Part shown: positions 1 through 11,614 of the stretch, in pieces
How positions within the stretch are numbered: the stretch's first letter is position 1
Layout of the letters: each line of letters starts with the position of its first letter
From: Protopterus annectens
Lineage: Eukaryota > Chordata > Ceratodontiformes > Protopteridae
DNA length: 64,000 nt
NCBI RefSeq assembly: GCF_019279795.1
Contig: NC_056745.1
Coordinates: 1,487,023,851 to 1,487,087,850 of the forward strand
Direction of reading: 5' to 3'
Notes under the pieces: model-generated
What the model was told of the DNA's origin: nothing
Database searches by the model: none
The model's input: the letters and a program-made list of their open reading frames with translations, nothing else
Position numbers and translations under genes: made by a program

Positions 1-150
1 CTCCAGGTCTTGCAGCCCCTGGTAGGTCACCCTTGGTCTGAACACTCTCCTTCTCCTATGAGGCCTATGGTAGTTGTCAGCACCCTCCTCCGCAACTCCG
101 TCTGTCCCTGACACATACCTATGCATCACGGCCATGGCAGCACCCAACAT
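1..150 (-). pseudogene. Harbinger transposase N-terminal fragment (copy 1)
   Basis: Read on the minus strand, this encodes an Arg-rich stretch followed by FRPRVTYQGLQDLE. It aligns with the N-terminal part of the two other Harbinger-type transposase copies in this window (near 30,300-30,400 and 44,650-44,750, which read YRPRVTYQGLHEFE and FRPCLTFHNLHEVE). Only the extreme N-terminus is present because the window starts here; the DDE catalytic domain would lie to the left. The family is the HARBI1-like nuclease of PIF/Harbinger DNA transposons, which cuts and pastes the element in the nucleus. The assignment rests on within-window homology, so the exact start codon is not certain. Confidence 0.6.
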
Positions 151-1480
151 ATATTAAAAGTTCCCCGTGTGTTTACACCCTACGGTGCGGCGTTTGGGAA
201 ATCGCGCTGTGTGTTGTGTGCATTCACACTTTATACTGTTGTGCTGTATACCCGGTGATGTCATTGGGTGTGTCTGTGCAGCCGTATCTGTGGATTATCT
301 TTGGTGTTTTACCGTTGCAACTGCAACGGTATTGCCTGTAGTGTTACATTACAGTTGCCTGCATTGGCTTAGCTTTGCATCTTACATTACTGTTTCTGCA
401 CGTTGCACCTACTATTGCCTGCAGTGCATCCTGCAGGAACATGGCATATGATGCATTTTGTCTGCCGCCGTTATGCTACCTCTGTACTTGGCTGTGCTAT
501 TTCGGTTCTTTGCTCTTTGCATTTCTACTACATCCCCTACTATCTTTGCATTCCTATGCCTCCCTTTCCCGTCTTGCAGGAGTCTGCATGCAGAGTTGTC
601 AGCTGCGGCGGTTTCCCCTTCCTGGATTGATTGGTGTTGATTGCTCATTACGGCTCCAATTACACTGCTTCCGCATTTCCTCATATTCTCCGCATTACCT
701 TCCTATATCCGTGGTTGTTGACGGGAGGCCGTCCACATGACTGGGTTGGGGAACGAGTCATCCTCGTGCACATGCATCTATGCGGGCATTATGTACTCTC
801 AGCGCATCTATTTCCTCACACGCCAATCCTGCTGCTGTGATGTGCATTGTACAGCCCATGTTTGCTGGCCTCCAATGTGCTTCCTCCTACAGTGGCACAC
901 CCCTCTGCGATTGACATGTATCCCGTGTAGGCCACTCCTCGGTGTACTACCGCTCGCCTTGCTCCATCCTTACACCGGTGCCGGTTTTGCGATTCACTAT
1001 TATCTGCCTCATTTGCATGGCATTGACTGCTAATACATGGTTACGACGCCGAACACTGCCGCCACTCCTTGACAACCCTTGCGCTGGGGTTGAGGCTTTC
1101 CATACATACTATGGTGTGTGGTGGCTGTGCATCTGATGTGTATTATACTGCTCTTTTAGGACATTCTCATATTATTTAATTGTTTTGCACCTTCTGTGCA
1201 CATATCCGGGGGTTCTGCTGTGGTTTCTGCGTACATAACATTTATGTCATTATTTACAGTTTGGGCATGTTTTCTTTGGAAATTCTCGGTGCCTTTCGCC
1301 ATTGGCATATTGCACCTGTATGATACCTGACGTTGACAGCCTTCCATTACTCCTTGGTCATGTTTGGCTAAATGTAAACCGTTTTTTTTGGTTTACATTG
1401 CCGTGCCCTTACGCTACGCCTGCCCAACTTCGTGGATCGAAATTTGCCTTCATTTGCATGGTGCAATACCGCACACAGTG
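151..1480. other. unassigned, probably Harbinger flank
   Basis: No convincing coding frame; the open frames are short and overlap on both strands. The text is T-rich with recurring words such as TTGCCTGCA and GCATT near 350-430. It lies upstream of the transposase N-terminus, so it may be the element's internal or 5' region. That is inference from position only. Confidence 0.3.
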
Positions 1481-1690
1481 TGATTAGCATACCTACGCCG
1501 GGGGCGGCGCGGGTCCGGCGCACGCCGGTAGTGCACGTGGGATTGCTTCATACCTGAATCGCTCGGTGGCCATATTTGGCTTTATAACGCCGACGCTATG
1601 CGGGCACCTGGCGCAAGGTTCATGAATCCCGGGGCATAATTTAGTGACATTTTCCTTTAAAACTCGTCGTATTTCCACTGTAAATAGCTC
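1481..1690. other. short CpG-rich patch
   Basis: Around 1,495-1,625 CpG dinucleotides are dense (GCCGGGGGCGGCGCGGG, GGCGCACGCCGG, ATCGCTCGG, AACGCCGACG), while the rest of the window is CpG-poor. It also contains short inverted GC words. It could be the terminal or promoter region of the Harbinger copy at the left edge, or a small unmethylated island. No gene start is visible beside it. Confidence 0.5.
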
Positions 1691-1734
1691 TGTTTTAGGG
1701 ACTTATCGAAAGGAAACCTTTAATAACTTGATGA

Positions 1735-3763
1735 CATAAATAAATCCTGCTGTAATCCTCCTCTGAAGGATCCATTTGCTAAAGCTACTACCTCTGCCTC
1801 TGACTTCTACTCCCACTTACATAGTTGTATTGATAAGGCAGTCATTATTTACAACAAACACAATGCAAAGTTTAAAAACAGCCCCTGTGGTGGAATACCT
1901 GTATAAATAAATCCTATAACAAGAGAAAGAAACTGCTTAATGCATATAAGGGGTCTGGTGCTACCTACCTTAAGAGCACACTTAAGCAAACTAACAAAGA
2001 GGTTAAGGGAACCATTAGGAACATCAAAGCTGAGTATGAACTTAAGATAGCCACTAAACCTAGAAGTAACTTTAAATCTTTCTTTAACTATGTCAGGAAT
2101 TTAAGAAATAACACACAACAGTGTTCAGAGTTAGTCCACAACAATACTACACTTTATGACCCAAAGGAAATAGCTGATATCCTAGCTAACAAATTTAGTG
2201 CAAATTTTACTCCACTCGCAGTTATAGCTGTCACACAAGTTCCACAATCCCAACCTCTCCCTGTAATTACTATGGAACAAGTTCTCTCAGCCCTTTCCAA
2301 AACTAAGAATACTTCAGTCATGGGCCCAGGTAACATGCCAGGTCACTGGATTATCAGTGCCAGATATGACCTATCTGAACCCTACTTAATCTCTTTAATC
2401 TAAGCCTCTTCACTGGTTATATTCATGAAGCCTTGAAAACACCCATTGTAATTCCATTACACAAGTGATCCCAACCATGGATCCTGGTAACTACAGACCC
2501 ATTAGTCTCACTGGTCTTCTATGTAATATCTCTGGGGTGCATTATTTCAGACTTCATTCATCTGGACCTTAAAAATCTTTTAACCCTGGATCCCCATCAG
2601 TTTGGCTTTATTAAAGGAAGATCCCGTCTTTTTAACATAATTAATTTCTTTGAAGCATTTGATAGTGGTTATGCAGTACATACAGCATATCTAGACCTGG
2701 CCAAGGCCTTTCACACTATTCCCCATGCAGGCATTACTGATAGACTTGTAAATCTGAATATAGGTTCATAGGTGTTTACTAGGCTAATGCCAACAAGGGC
2801 CTTTTTAAGACTAGCCATGCATCCCAAATCGCTGACGAGTTATGATTCTTGTTATTGTGCATTGGATAGCCAACTGGGTGTCTGACAGAGCCCATGTGAT
2901 TAGAATAGCAGGTGACACTTCTAAAGCAAAACAGTTACCAGTGGTGTACCACAGGGCTCAGTTTTGGGCCGTCTCCTGTTTTGGCATATATTTCTCAGAC
3001 TGTCAGACCAGCGCTCCTGGCCTATTGTTAACTAAGTTTGCAGACAACTGTAAATTGGGTGGTTTTATTCTATCTTCAGCTGGCTCACAATTGCTCCAAA
3101 TGGGTTAGACTATGTTAACAGCTGGTCCAAAGACAATAGTCTAACTCTGAATGTAAAAAATGTAGCATAGTTCACTCTGGTAAACAAAACAGTTTCACTT
3201 ACCATATAGGATATTCACCCCTCCAATCAAACACAGTTGCAAGGGATCTCGGTACGCTTGTTGATAATTCCTTATCATTTGATCATCATGTCTCCACAGT
3301 AGTTCAGAAAGCCTTTTATCTGTCCCATTTAATTTCCAAAGGCATCTCCACTAGATCCAGAGAAGTCTTAATTCCCCTTTACTCATATCTTATCAGACTC
3401 ATTACTGAAAATATTGCACCTTTTGGAATGTATTTATCTAAACATATCACACAATTTGAGAGACCTCAGAGATTCATAAGTAAAAAAGATCAATGGCCTC
3501 ACAAATCATAGTTGTCCTCCACCATCTAGATTTATGTCTAACCTTTTGTGCCATGAAAGATCCAACCATATTTAATCTTCTATTCCTTCACAGTAATAGT
3601 GGTACATCAAATACTCAGTTAAAGAAACTAAACCATCAGCAGCAGATAAATAAGACATGTTGGCATTATAGTTTCTTAACCCAGCGTATCCCTCATCACT
3701 GGAACAGACTTCCACCAGAGATCAAGCAAAATAGTATCCTTGCCACCTTCAGCTTAAACCTAC
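1735..3763 (+). mobile_element. CR1-like LINE, decayed ORF2 (copy A)
   Basis: In shifting plus frames this gives the EN-RT linker (ASDFYSHLHSCIDKAV), then ADILANKFSANFTP, the RT words DPGNYRPISLTGL and DPHQFGFIKGRS, a degenerate palm (HTAYLDLAKAFHTIPHAG), WIANWVSDRAHVIRIAG, LTKFADNCKLG, and the C-terminal domain (STRSREVLIPLYS, QRIPHHWNRLPPEIK). The order matches the fuller CR1 at 39.9-43.8 kb. Many stops and frameshifts show an old, inactive copy. The endonuclease part is missing, so it is 5'-truncated. The catalytic FADD is read here as FADN. A short insertion interrupts the RT near 2,765-2,850, and the 3' end is replaced by a SINE. Confidence 0.85.
2765..2850 (-). mobile_element. CR1-tailed SINE or CR1 3'-end fragment
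   Basis: The segment interrupts the RT text of CR1 copy A between the words VNLNI and WIANWVSD. On the minus strand it ends TAGCCTAGTAAACACC then TATGAACCTA. This matches the 3' tail of the CR1 at 39.93 kb (TAGCCTAGTATGAACC plus TATGAACC octamers) and the tails of the SINEs at 52.1 and 52.4 kb. No clear tRNA boxes remain in what precedes the tail, so a truncated SINE and a very short CR1 end are both possible. Confidence 0.6.
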
Positions 3764-4015
3764 ATAATTTATTTAACATTTGTTTACCATGAAAGTCCAA
3801 CTTGGAACAAAGCCAATTTTCACTAGAGGCCCAAGGAGAAATGCTCCAAACTTGCGTCTTTGTGACGTGGGAGGAAACCGGTGCACCTGGAGGAAACACA
3901 CACAAATGCAGGGAGGACATGCAGACTCCACAAAGAAGGCACTCCATCGAGAATTAAACCAGAGAATCTTTTGCTGTTAGGTGACAATGCTACCACTGCA
4001 CCACTGCGTCATCTG
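3764..4015 (-). mobile_element. V-SINE/DANA-like SINE with L2-type tail
   Basis: Minus strand: a tRNA-like head (GCAGTGGTGCAGTGGTAGC with an A-box-like core, B-box-like GGTTTAATTCTC), then a conserved middle (TGTGGAGTCTGCATGT, TCCTCCAGGTGCACCGG, TTTCCTCCCAC), then a tail reading TTCTCCTTGGGCCTC ... GGTAAACAAATGTTAAATAAA. The middle matches the widely shared vertebrate V-SINE/DANA core as I remember it. The tail matches the LINE 3' ends at 11.28, 21.75, 45.23 and 55.55 kb. Head and middle are shared with the SINE at 15.43-15.71 kb, which has a different tail. No confident target-site duplication is visible. Confidence 0.8.
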
Positions 4016-6815
4016 AATTGGATGGGCAGAATTAGATTCTCTCCTGGTCTGTCTTGTCTTGCCTTCTCATTGGTGTCACAAGTATGTTGGTCATGAAGTG
4101 TTTTCTGTGTACTAGACAGCTTCAAAAATCACGAGTGATGAGGGGGATTTGGAAAACTGTGTGAAGGGGTAAATTAAGCCTGAAAATAGGGACATACCTC
4201 CAAAAAAACAGGAACATTATATAAAGGGGTAAATCAGACCTGAAGATAGGAATGTTTCTGCAAGATAGGAGCAGCTGAGAGTTCTGTTACTAGTCCATCC
4301 CTAATAGTTATCCTCCTCCCAGAATTCTAGAAAAGAAACTATTTACAATCAGGTGCAATATACTGTAGCATCTATGTCTTATAGTTCATATATGTAATAA
4401 TATAGAGGATTATGATTGCATCTCTGATTGTAACTGTATTATTATGTGTTCGAGACACATGGATGTCAAGAAATTCACCTCAGTGCAAAGTTCTAGAGGT
4501 GAATCTTGGTGTCCATGTACAGAACACATAAGGGAGGGTTATGCTCGGAGACCCAGTCATCATTCTGTGTAGTCCATATACTTCTAGTAATAGAAGAAAA
4601 GAAAGTGTAAAGCGTTTTGCTGGCTTTCAATCATGAAGTACTAATTGAGCCTTGTTGGACAGTTTAACACATGTTACGTCAGAGAAAGGAAGTCAAGGAC
4701 AGACTGCAGGTAGACAGAGCAGAAAGAAACAAAAGCTGTTTTAATTTCTGTTGTTGACATGTGTGGCCATCACTGTCAGTTCTTAGTGGCTAGCATGAGA
4801 CCCGATCTTAATAGCGCTTAGGGGAGTGCTTAACAATTGTTATGATCAGGTCTTGTGCTATAGAAGCACTTAACTGATTTGTCTTTTTCCAATATCGGAG
4901 CATAATCACATCGTTCCCATCATTCCATGCACTACGTGGATGCAATATGCTGACAGGGGCTATATTTTTAGATTGCAAAAAGACCTTTGAAATGATCATA
5001 TATAATTTGATTTCACAAAAGTTGGCTTGCTGTGTTTTCTTTCTTTGAGGTCTTACAATATGGACTATTTTAGCAACAGAACAGTTACAGTAATATCATC
5101 TGGTCGCTAAAGAAAAACAAAACGGTCCACTTCATGTGTCCTACAGTGATCTGTATCAGGCCCATTACTGTTTCACTCTTCATCATGGGATCTACTTCAA
5201 ATTACTATGTTGTTTTACACTGATTACATTATCATCACAAATGCAAACATCATCATTAACACCCTCTCTACGTCTATGCAAAATGATTTTAATCTAATGT
5301 GGAAGTGGCCAATGTCCAAAACGTTAACAGTAAACAGCTACAATTACTGCTGTGCTACTTGGTGTGTCTCAAAGGCTGAAAGGTGGCCAACCTATATCAT
5401 TCACTGATCAATCTAGAAAACAGAGCTAGGTGCAAAAATATGTACATTTTCAGTCTGCTATAAGAAGCACTGTTTTCTAGCATTTATTAAAAAAGAACTG
5501 AAGTGTTTTCTGGGAGCTGTTTTGGCAACCATTACTGAAAGGGCACACTGGATTATCATTGCAACAAAAGCTACAACTTCCCGCAGCATCTCATAGTCAA
5601 ATGCTTGGATTATAATGATCAGGAAGCAATTTTAAATACAGTAAGAAAAGAGGTAATGTGGCAAAAATTACTGGGAATTTGGTCAGAATAAAAATAAATT
5701 CAGATTACAGTACATCTTTATATTTCAAAAGAAAACAGATGGTCCTATTTCTTCAGCAAGTTTACAACCTAGGCTACAAAATCAGTCTTCACTTCCTGGC
5801 AGCATTACATATGTGTTAGCCAAAGTACTGCTCAGTTTTACTTCTTTTCATCTCAGGAAGTAGACAAGTTGTATCCACAATCAAACTTTAAGCAGTCATA
5901 TGCTGATGTAGACCAGAGTAATGACTCAGGAGTGCCCAGTGGAAAGAAAAGCGACATAAGGTACAGTGTTTGATTCTCACCTTTAGGAAGCAATTAAATG
6001 ATCAAAACGGTCTTCTGGGCTCCTTATCTTAGTAATTACCTAAAAATGAGTCTACATATACTTATCAAACTCACCATGGAAGCAACAAATTCAGAAAAAG
6101 GTAAGAGAAGAGGGCAAACAAGCAGACAGATCATTACAAAAATCAGCCAACTGCTGAACTGTCCTAACGGAGATGAACATTTATCTCATTCCACAACAGA
6201 AGGCGATACTGATTAATCGGGTAATATGTGCTTCATGACTCCAGGAGTATAATTTTAAGAAGTCTGTAAACTAAAACAGTTGTGCAGGGATCAAGCGAAA
6301 GAATCACACAATAATACAATGGTCAGTGGACTGAAATCAGTGGCAACATGCTTCTGGAATATTCATATTATGTATTATTCTTGTACTTCAATGGAAGCTT
6401 CTGCCACAGTGGATGGATGGCAGCTGTTTTGTGTTATGGGGACTTTGTTCACTAGTACTGAAAGCTGAGTGTTTTATATCTTTTAAAACCTACTGAAGCA
6501 GAAGGGTTTGTAATATATTACTGCAGCTATGTATCATGGATGAGTGCATTGCCATTGAGTTGTTTTCACCTGATTATGTTTGTACATGAGGCAAGCGTTG
6601 GGAGGTGGAGGTACACGAGCAGTGTGTATATCTAGACTTTGTCTTTCCACTCCAGATCTGATACGTTTCAGTTACGTTACATGTAGGGAGCTCTTCATTT
6701 GTGATGTGAGTGAGTACTTGTTCTAGCTGTTTATCAAAGTACTAGATTGTGTTTACATTACCTGAGTGTTAAGAACTGCTATATTATGGTTGTACCTATA
6801 ACCACAGTGAGTAAA
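4016..6815. other. unassigned intergenic or intronic DNA
   Basis: No recognisable coding sequence. Two things stand out. A 60-bp direct duplication lies at about 4,164-4,283 (AAGGGGTAAAT at 4,164 and again at 4,224). An imperfect ~90-bp inverted repeat at 4,442-4,531 is listed separately. The rest is AT-rich, non-repetitive by eye, and may contain old unrecognised transposons. Confidence 0.4.
4442..4531. repeat. imperfect 90-bp foldback (hairpin)
   Basis: The left arm 4,442-4,483 starts TTATGTGTTC and ends ATTCACCTCAG. The reverse complement of the right arm 4,493-4,531 starts TTATGTGTTC and ends ATTCACCTCTAG. Blocks of 10, 7 and 8 paired bases are separated by small mismatches and bulges, with a loop of about 9 nt. 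It could be a small foldback MITE or a transcribed hairpin. Nothing in the sequence decides between them. Confidence 0.65.
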
Positions 6816-6819
6816 CGAT

Positions 6820-9340
6820 TACCACTACAGCTGAAATGCCACCTACTACTGACTTACCTCAATACATACTAATGATTTATTGGAATATGAAAGGTACATC
6901 ATCCCCTATGAAGGCTAGTGTGGTCATACCTGTATTAGAAATGAGCATAGTTAAAGTGACTTTCCTGCAGGAAACTAAAATGAAAAAGATTACAGTGGTG
7001 CAGACATTTCAGAAATGGAAGGGAGAAAAGGATTAATTGTGTTACATTTTACAAATGGGGGATCGTCATTTTACTGAGAAAGGAATTGGGCTGGGTGATT
7101 AAGAAGGTATGTATGGATGACAAGGGTCACTGGATTGTTTTAAAGTTCAGCACCCAACAGGGCTACTTGATCCTAAATAATTATTATGGGCCCACTGACG
7201 ATGATCTTACTCCACTGAACTATATGGCCAAAAAGACTGAGAGTCTTTCTTATGGGCCCTGTAGCGTGATAATCAGAGGAGACTTTAATTTTGCCTTTGA
7301 CCCAAAAGTCATTAACATCTTGAACAGAATGTCTTGCTTATCCAAATATGCCAGAGTGCTAAAGTGCTTCATTTATGAATTGTTGTTATGGATATCTGGC
7401 ATATACTAAATACTATGGAGCACGACTATACTTACTATATGTTAAGAACTGGTAGCAGATGTTATTATTGGCTAATCAATAAATCTGTCATGTAGGAAAT
7501 CTGTTATGCAATAAATCTGTTATTTATGCTAGAAATGAAGCCATGATGTGGTCTAATGTACTATCCAACCTTTTAATGGTAATATTGTGTTATGTGCCCT
7601 AAAGTACATACTCCCTAACCCCTCAATGGAACTTTCACCCATTGTGGCTATTATATCACCAAGTGTTTAAACTGTGTTTGGAGCAGCAAATCATCCCCTT
7701 TAAGGAGACATGTCCACCTCAGGACATGAATATTTTTGCAGTTTTGGAGTTATTCGTAAGTAGGTGCATGGGCTTGCAAATGAGATAAAGAAAAAGTAGA
7801 AATGGGCCCGAATATTTAAAGCAGACAAGAAGCTATCTAGACAAGGAAATTAGAATAGTTCAATGAAAGGCTATGGAAATCTAGTGGCAATAGAAAACTT
7901 AAAGTAAGAAATTGAGATAATACAATATTGGGAACTGTATGCAAAATGGGAGAGTTACAATTTGCTTTATTGGACAGTGGGTATTACTTTGACTAAGCTA
8001 ATACTGTGGAAATGCAACAAACACATAAGCAGCACATACATCTCACCGATCAAAGATTGGGAGGGGGTAATGTGTTTTGATATTATAGAATTAATTGGGT
8101 ATTGATTGAAGCATACGCATATGTCTATACTTCACAAATTCTTAATGATGCATCGGAAATTAACTTAATTTTTGAAGTCACACCCTACTCAGTCCATATG
8201 GCTAGGACAGTGGCATTAAATATGGCTATCACATTACTTGAAGTGGAATTGGCTATTGGAGATTTGGCCTAGAAGAAGATGCTATGGGCTGGATGGATTG
8301 TTTCTTATATACAGCTTGTGCGATCCCACTTCTCTCTCTCTCTCTCTTTCATCATGTGATCTCAGCTAAAGCCTTCCTACCTATTCTCTCTGCCTTAAAT
8401 ATCTAATGCTTCTTAAACTTGAGAAAAAATGACTGGTAGCCAGAATTCTAGGCTGACCTCATTACTGAACACTGGCCCTAACTATTTACAAAACCTCCGT
8501 CACAGCAGCTAGGAAGAGGAGCATCATAACACACTCCTGTAAATCATCAAGGCCTTATCAAAGGATGGTATGGAGGGTAGGATGCCATCAGAACTTGGCT
8601 TAATTTGAAGAGGATGTGTCAAGACCAGAACTGAGATGAGGGGATCTAAATAGTAGACTACAATTAAGCATTTGGCTCCCTTCTGTGGCCTTTCTATGGA
8701 AAATTATATGGTTCTTTCATATACTAGAGGAATTTATTTGTGGAGTACAATTATTGTATACAAAAATGACAGTATGAATTTATACCACAGGGATCTTAAC
8801 AAACTCTGTCCATTGTAAATGGGAACCAGACAAAGATGCCTTTTGTCTCCAGTATTATTTATACTAACTGTCGCAGTCATTGATAAATATCTCCATTGTA
8901 AGTTTGCCTCGGCATGTATTCAGTCAAGATGTGAGAAACATCACCTTACCACCTGGTCTGCCAGCCATTGTGTGATCTGGCTTAATCACCCAGCCATGAA
9001 ATAAAAATATCCTAAATGAACTTGATATTACCTATGTAATCACAGGGCTAAGAGTCAAAAACAATAAAACTGTTGTCTTTCCTTTATCACCTAAAGCACA
9101 CACACATGCACCCAATGAATATGGTGGTGCCATCTCAGAGAGGCGTGGCTACTAATGACCAGTGTTAGCACGCCATCAAGCAGGGGCTAACCATTCGCAC
9201 TTTACATAGGAGTGCAAGCATGCTTAAAGCCTCTGGGATGATGTTTTGAATGGCAAAGCACTGACATTACTAGAGCCACTATCTCCTAATTAAAATTTAA
9301 ATTATGGATGTTCATTATCTAATCTGCATATTCAGATTAC
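6820..9340 (+). mobile_element. L1/Tx1-like LINE remnant (ORF2)
   Basis: The plus strand starts with an APE-endonuclease N-terminus: YILMIYWNMKGTSSPMKAS and then VTFLQETKMKK, resembling the WNIRGLNSP and FLQET motifs of the L1 and Tx1 clades. At 7,086-7,409 comes GHWIVLKFSTQQGYLILNN, YYGPTDDD and IIRGDFNFAFDPK, the endonuclease GDFN block. After a decayed linker, 8,819-8,870 reads GTRQRCLLSPVLFILTV, the L1-type RT motif G-x-RQG-C-PLSPLLF with the Gly changed to Arg. Many stops and frameshifts; the 5' UTR, ORF1 and 3' end are not recognisable. It differs from the CR1, L2 and RTE elements elsewhere in the window. Confidence 0.75.
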
Positions 9341-10535
9341 TGACTGAATACTTTTTGGATTAGAATGGCTTCCTTTACACTTATAGTGTTTCTGTATCCA
9401 AAATGAAAAAAAGAAATTAACTTACAGTAAGTAACTGAAATATATTTCATGGTTTATATTGCACATTGGTTAAACGGTCAAATCGTAATGTTGATGTGAT
9501 AAAATGGACTGAATATTAGAGTATATTTATGCATAAGTTAAGCAAAGACTGACTTCTTAAATAATCATTGGTTTATGTGCATAAAATTTGGCAGTAAAGG
9601 ATTCCACAAAAGCAGTGGGATCATCAGGTTGGAAGGAGATTTTGAATTTAGACAAGTTATCACTGCTTTTTATTAGATTAGCCATTGTGTAATCTCAGAA
9701 TACCCTGTAATGGGAATGCTTCCATCTTATGGTGAATGTGATGGATCTGTGGTCCGTTTTGACCATGGTGCAAGTGACAATTTGTGGAGAGTAAAGCTGT
9801 TCCATATTATTAAGGACCAAGTCCATGGCTTTATTGTTTCTTCTTCGGGTTCAGACTTGCCAGTCTAGAGAGTTTGTAATGATGAAGTCCAGAAATTTTA
9901 AGGCATACGTATTTTAGGTTGTATAAGTCTTCGGGTAATGAAGGAGTAGTTGCAGTCTCAAAGGAGCATGGTGTTTGGCTTAATGCACAGGGACTCCATA
10001 CTACTTAAGTTGGAGGTATGGGCCAAGGGGACATAGCTATGATATAATAAGGGGGGTTTCGTAACAGTAAATGGGATGTGGAGAAGTTCAAGTTCATTAT
10101 CTTTTTTAACAATTTTGGAGGTGAAATGTGTTTTTAAGAATATGAAAACAATGCCACATCATTGCATTCATCTAGTCTGGTGGGTCTGAATGTGTGGTAG
10201 GCATTGAAACATTTTAATGATGGTGTCAGCTCATTTGTCATGAGCCAGTCCTCTGGGAAGAGACATATACTGAAGCTTTCCAAGGAAAACAATGCTATTA
10301 GTCAGTTGAGCTTTTTAATAAGGCTCCTAGCATTTAGTAACAATACCTTTAAGTTATCCAGAATTGTTTTTTATGTTAGAAACTTTAGAACCCTCACATT
10401 GCCTAAATATGCACTATGGCAGGGGCAATGATTTATCCAAGATACAAAGGCCTGAGGGGATAGGTATGGACCATCCCTGGCAAGGCAGCTAGGACTGACT
10501 GCCATCTCCTCCACTCAGATGTATTGTATCCCCTT
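9341..10535. other. unassigned AT-rich DNA
   Basis: No coding motif, SINE tail or tandem repeat recognised. The few open frames are short and without family motifs. Confidence 0.4.
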
Positions 10536-10536
10536 A

Positions 10537-10687
<151 letters not shown>

Positions 10688-10765
10688 TGTATGCATAAGA
10701 GACCTAAATTTACAACAATAAATAAATAAGACTTGCTTGATGGGATAGGTCTCCAGCTCAAGGTA

Positions 10766-10800
10766 TTAATAATAATAATAATAATAATTTAATAATTTGT
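10766..10800. repeat. (AAT)n microsatellite
   Basis: Roughly eight to nine AAT/TAA units with a slightly degenerate right edge. Confidence 0.9.
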
Positions 10801-11029
10801 AATAATCTACCATTACAGATCAAATAACATCTGCTTTGGCTACATTTGAGGCTGGTCTTGACTGGATGGGTAGATACAAATTTATACCAGTCTTATCATG
10901 TATGGCACTGCTGAATTTGGAGGCAGAACACTATTAAGTCCTTCAAAAGTATAGAAAAGAAGCTCTAAGCATGTCTGCTTAAAGGTGCATATGGCTTGGC
11001 TTCTTATGGTCCCCTTATTACTTGTCTAG

Positions 11030-11375
11030 TATTGTTCCAATGTTTACGAGTAATAGTTCTATCAGTACTGTATTTTGAAGCACCTTGTGTGAACATTTAC
11101 CACAATACTTTACGTTGACATTTTTATTGTTCAAAGTCGTTGAGAGCGATATGTTGTACTCAATTATTTTTAAGATTGAGATAAGCGTCTTTGAAATTAG
11201 ACCAGGCCCATTTCTGTGAAATCTGTTGTTTAACATGTCTTTAAAATGAACAGTATTTCTAAAGACATGCTTCTGGAGCATTTCTCCCCGGGCCTCCGCT
11301 GAAAACAGGATCTGTGGAACCTAGTCGGACTTTCCCGGTTAACAAATGTTAAATAAATAAAAATAAAATAAATAA
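11030..11375 (+). mobile_element. L2-type LINE 3' end
   Basis: Ends GGAGCATTTCTCCCCGGG, CCTCCGCTGAAAA, GACTTTCCCGGTTAAC, AAATGTTAAATAAATAAA and an A/T-rich (AAATA)n tail. The same 3' end recurs at 21.75, 45.23 and 55.55 kb (minus strand) and on the SINE at 3.76-4.02 kb, so it is a repeated LINE terminus. I assign it to the L2/jockey group because V-type SINEs are known to carry L2-like tails. That step is inference, since no ORF is joined to this copy. The left boundary is approximate. Confidence 0.65.
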
Positions 11376-11379
11376 AAAA

Positions 11380-11612
11380 AGTATCAAATCTGAAATTCAA
11401 GAATTAGAAACGTCTTTAATTCAAAACTATAATCAAGGCATAGGAACAAAAATTAAATATCTTCAAAAAGATCTGAACCTCTTGTATATTCATCACAATT
11501 ATCAAGGCATGACACTATAATCTTAACACAGTAATTACAATGACCAGACCTACTATTGAGGTTATTAGCTCCTTAAAAAAATCCAGAAACACTGCACTAT
11601 GATTCCAGAGAT
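11380..11612 (+). pseudogene. LINE ORF2 linker fragment
   Basis: Plus-strand text near 11,545-11,600 reads RPTIEVISSLKKSRNTA across small frame changes. This resembles the conserved linker just before the RT of L2/CR1-group LINEs (I-x-x-V-x-x-SLKKSKNT-x-P). Upstream text is Lys/Leu-rich. It sits between an L2-type tail and a CR1 ORF1 fragment, so its parent element is unclear. Confidence 0.45.
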
Positions 11613-11614
11613 TA

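Noticed and set aside
4442-4531. Calling the hairpin a microRNA gene
   Set aside because: Shape alone is not enough; no expression or conservation evidence is available, so it is listed only as a foldback.
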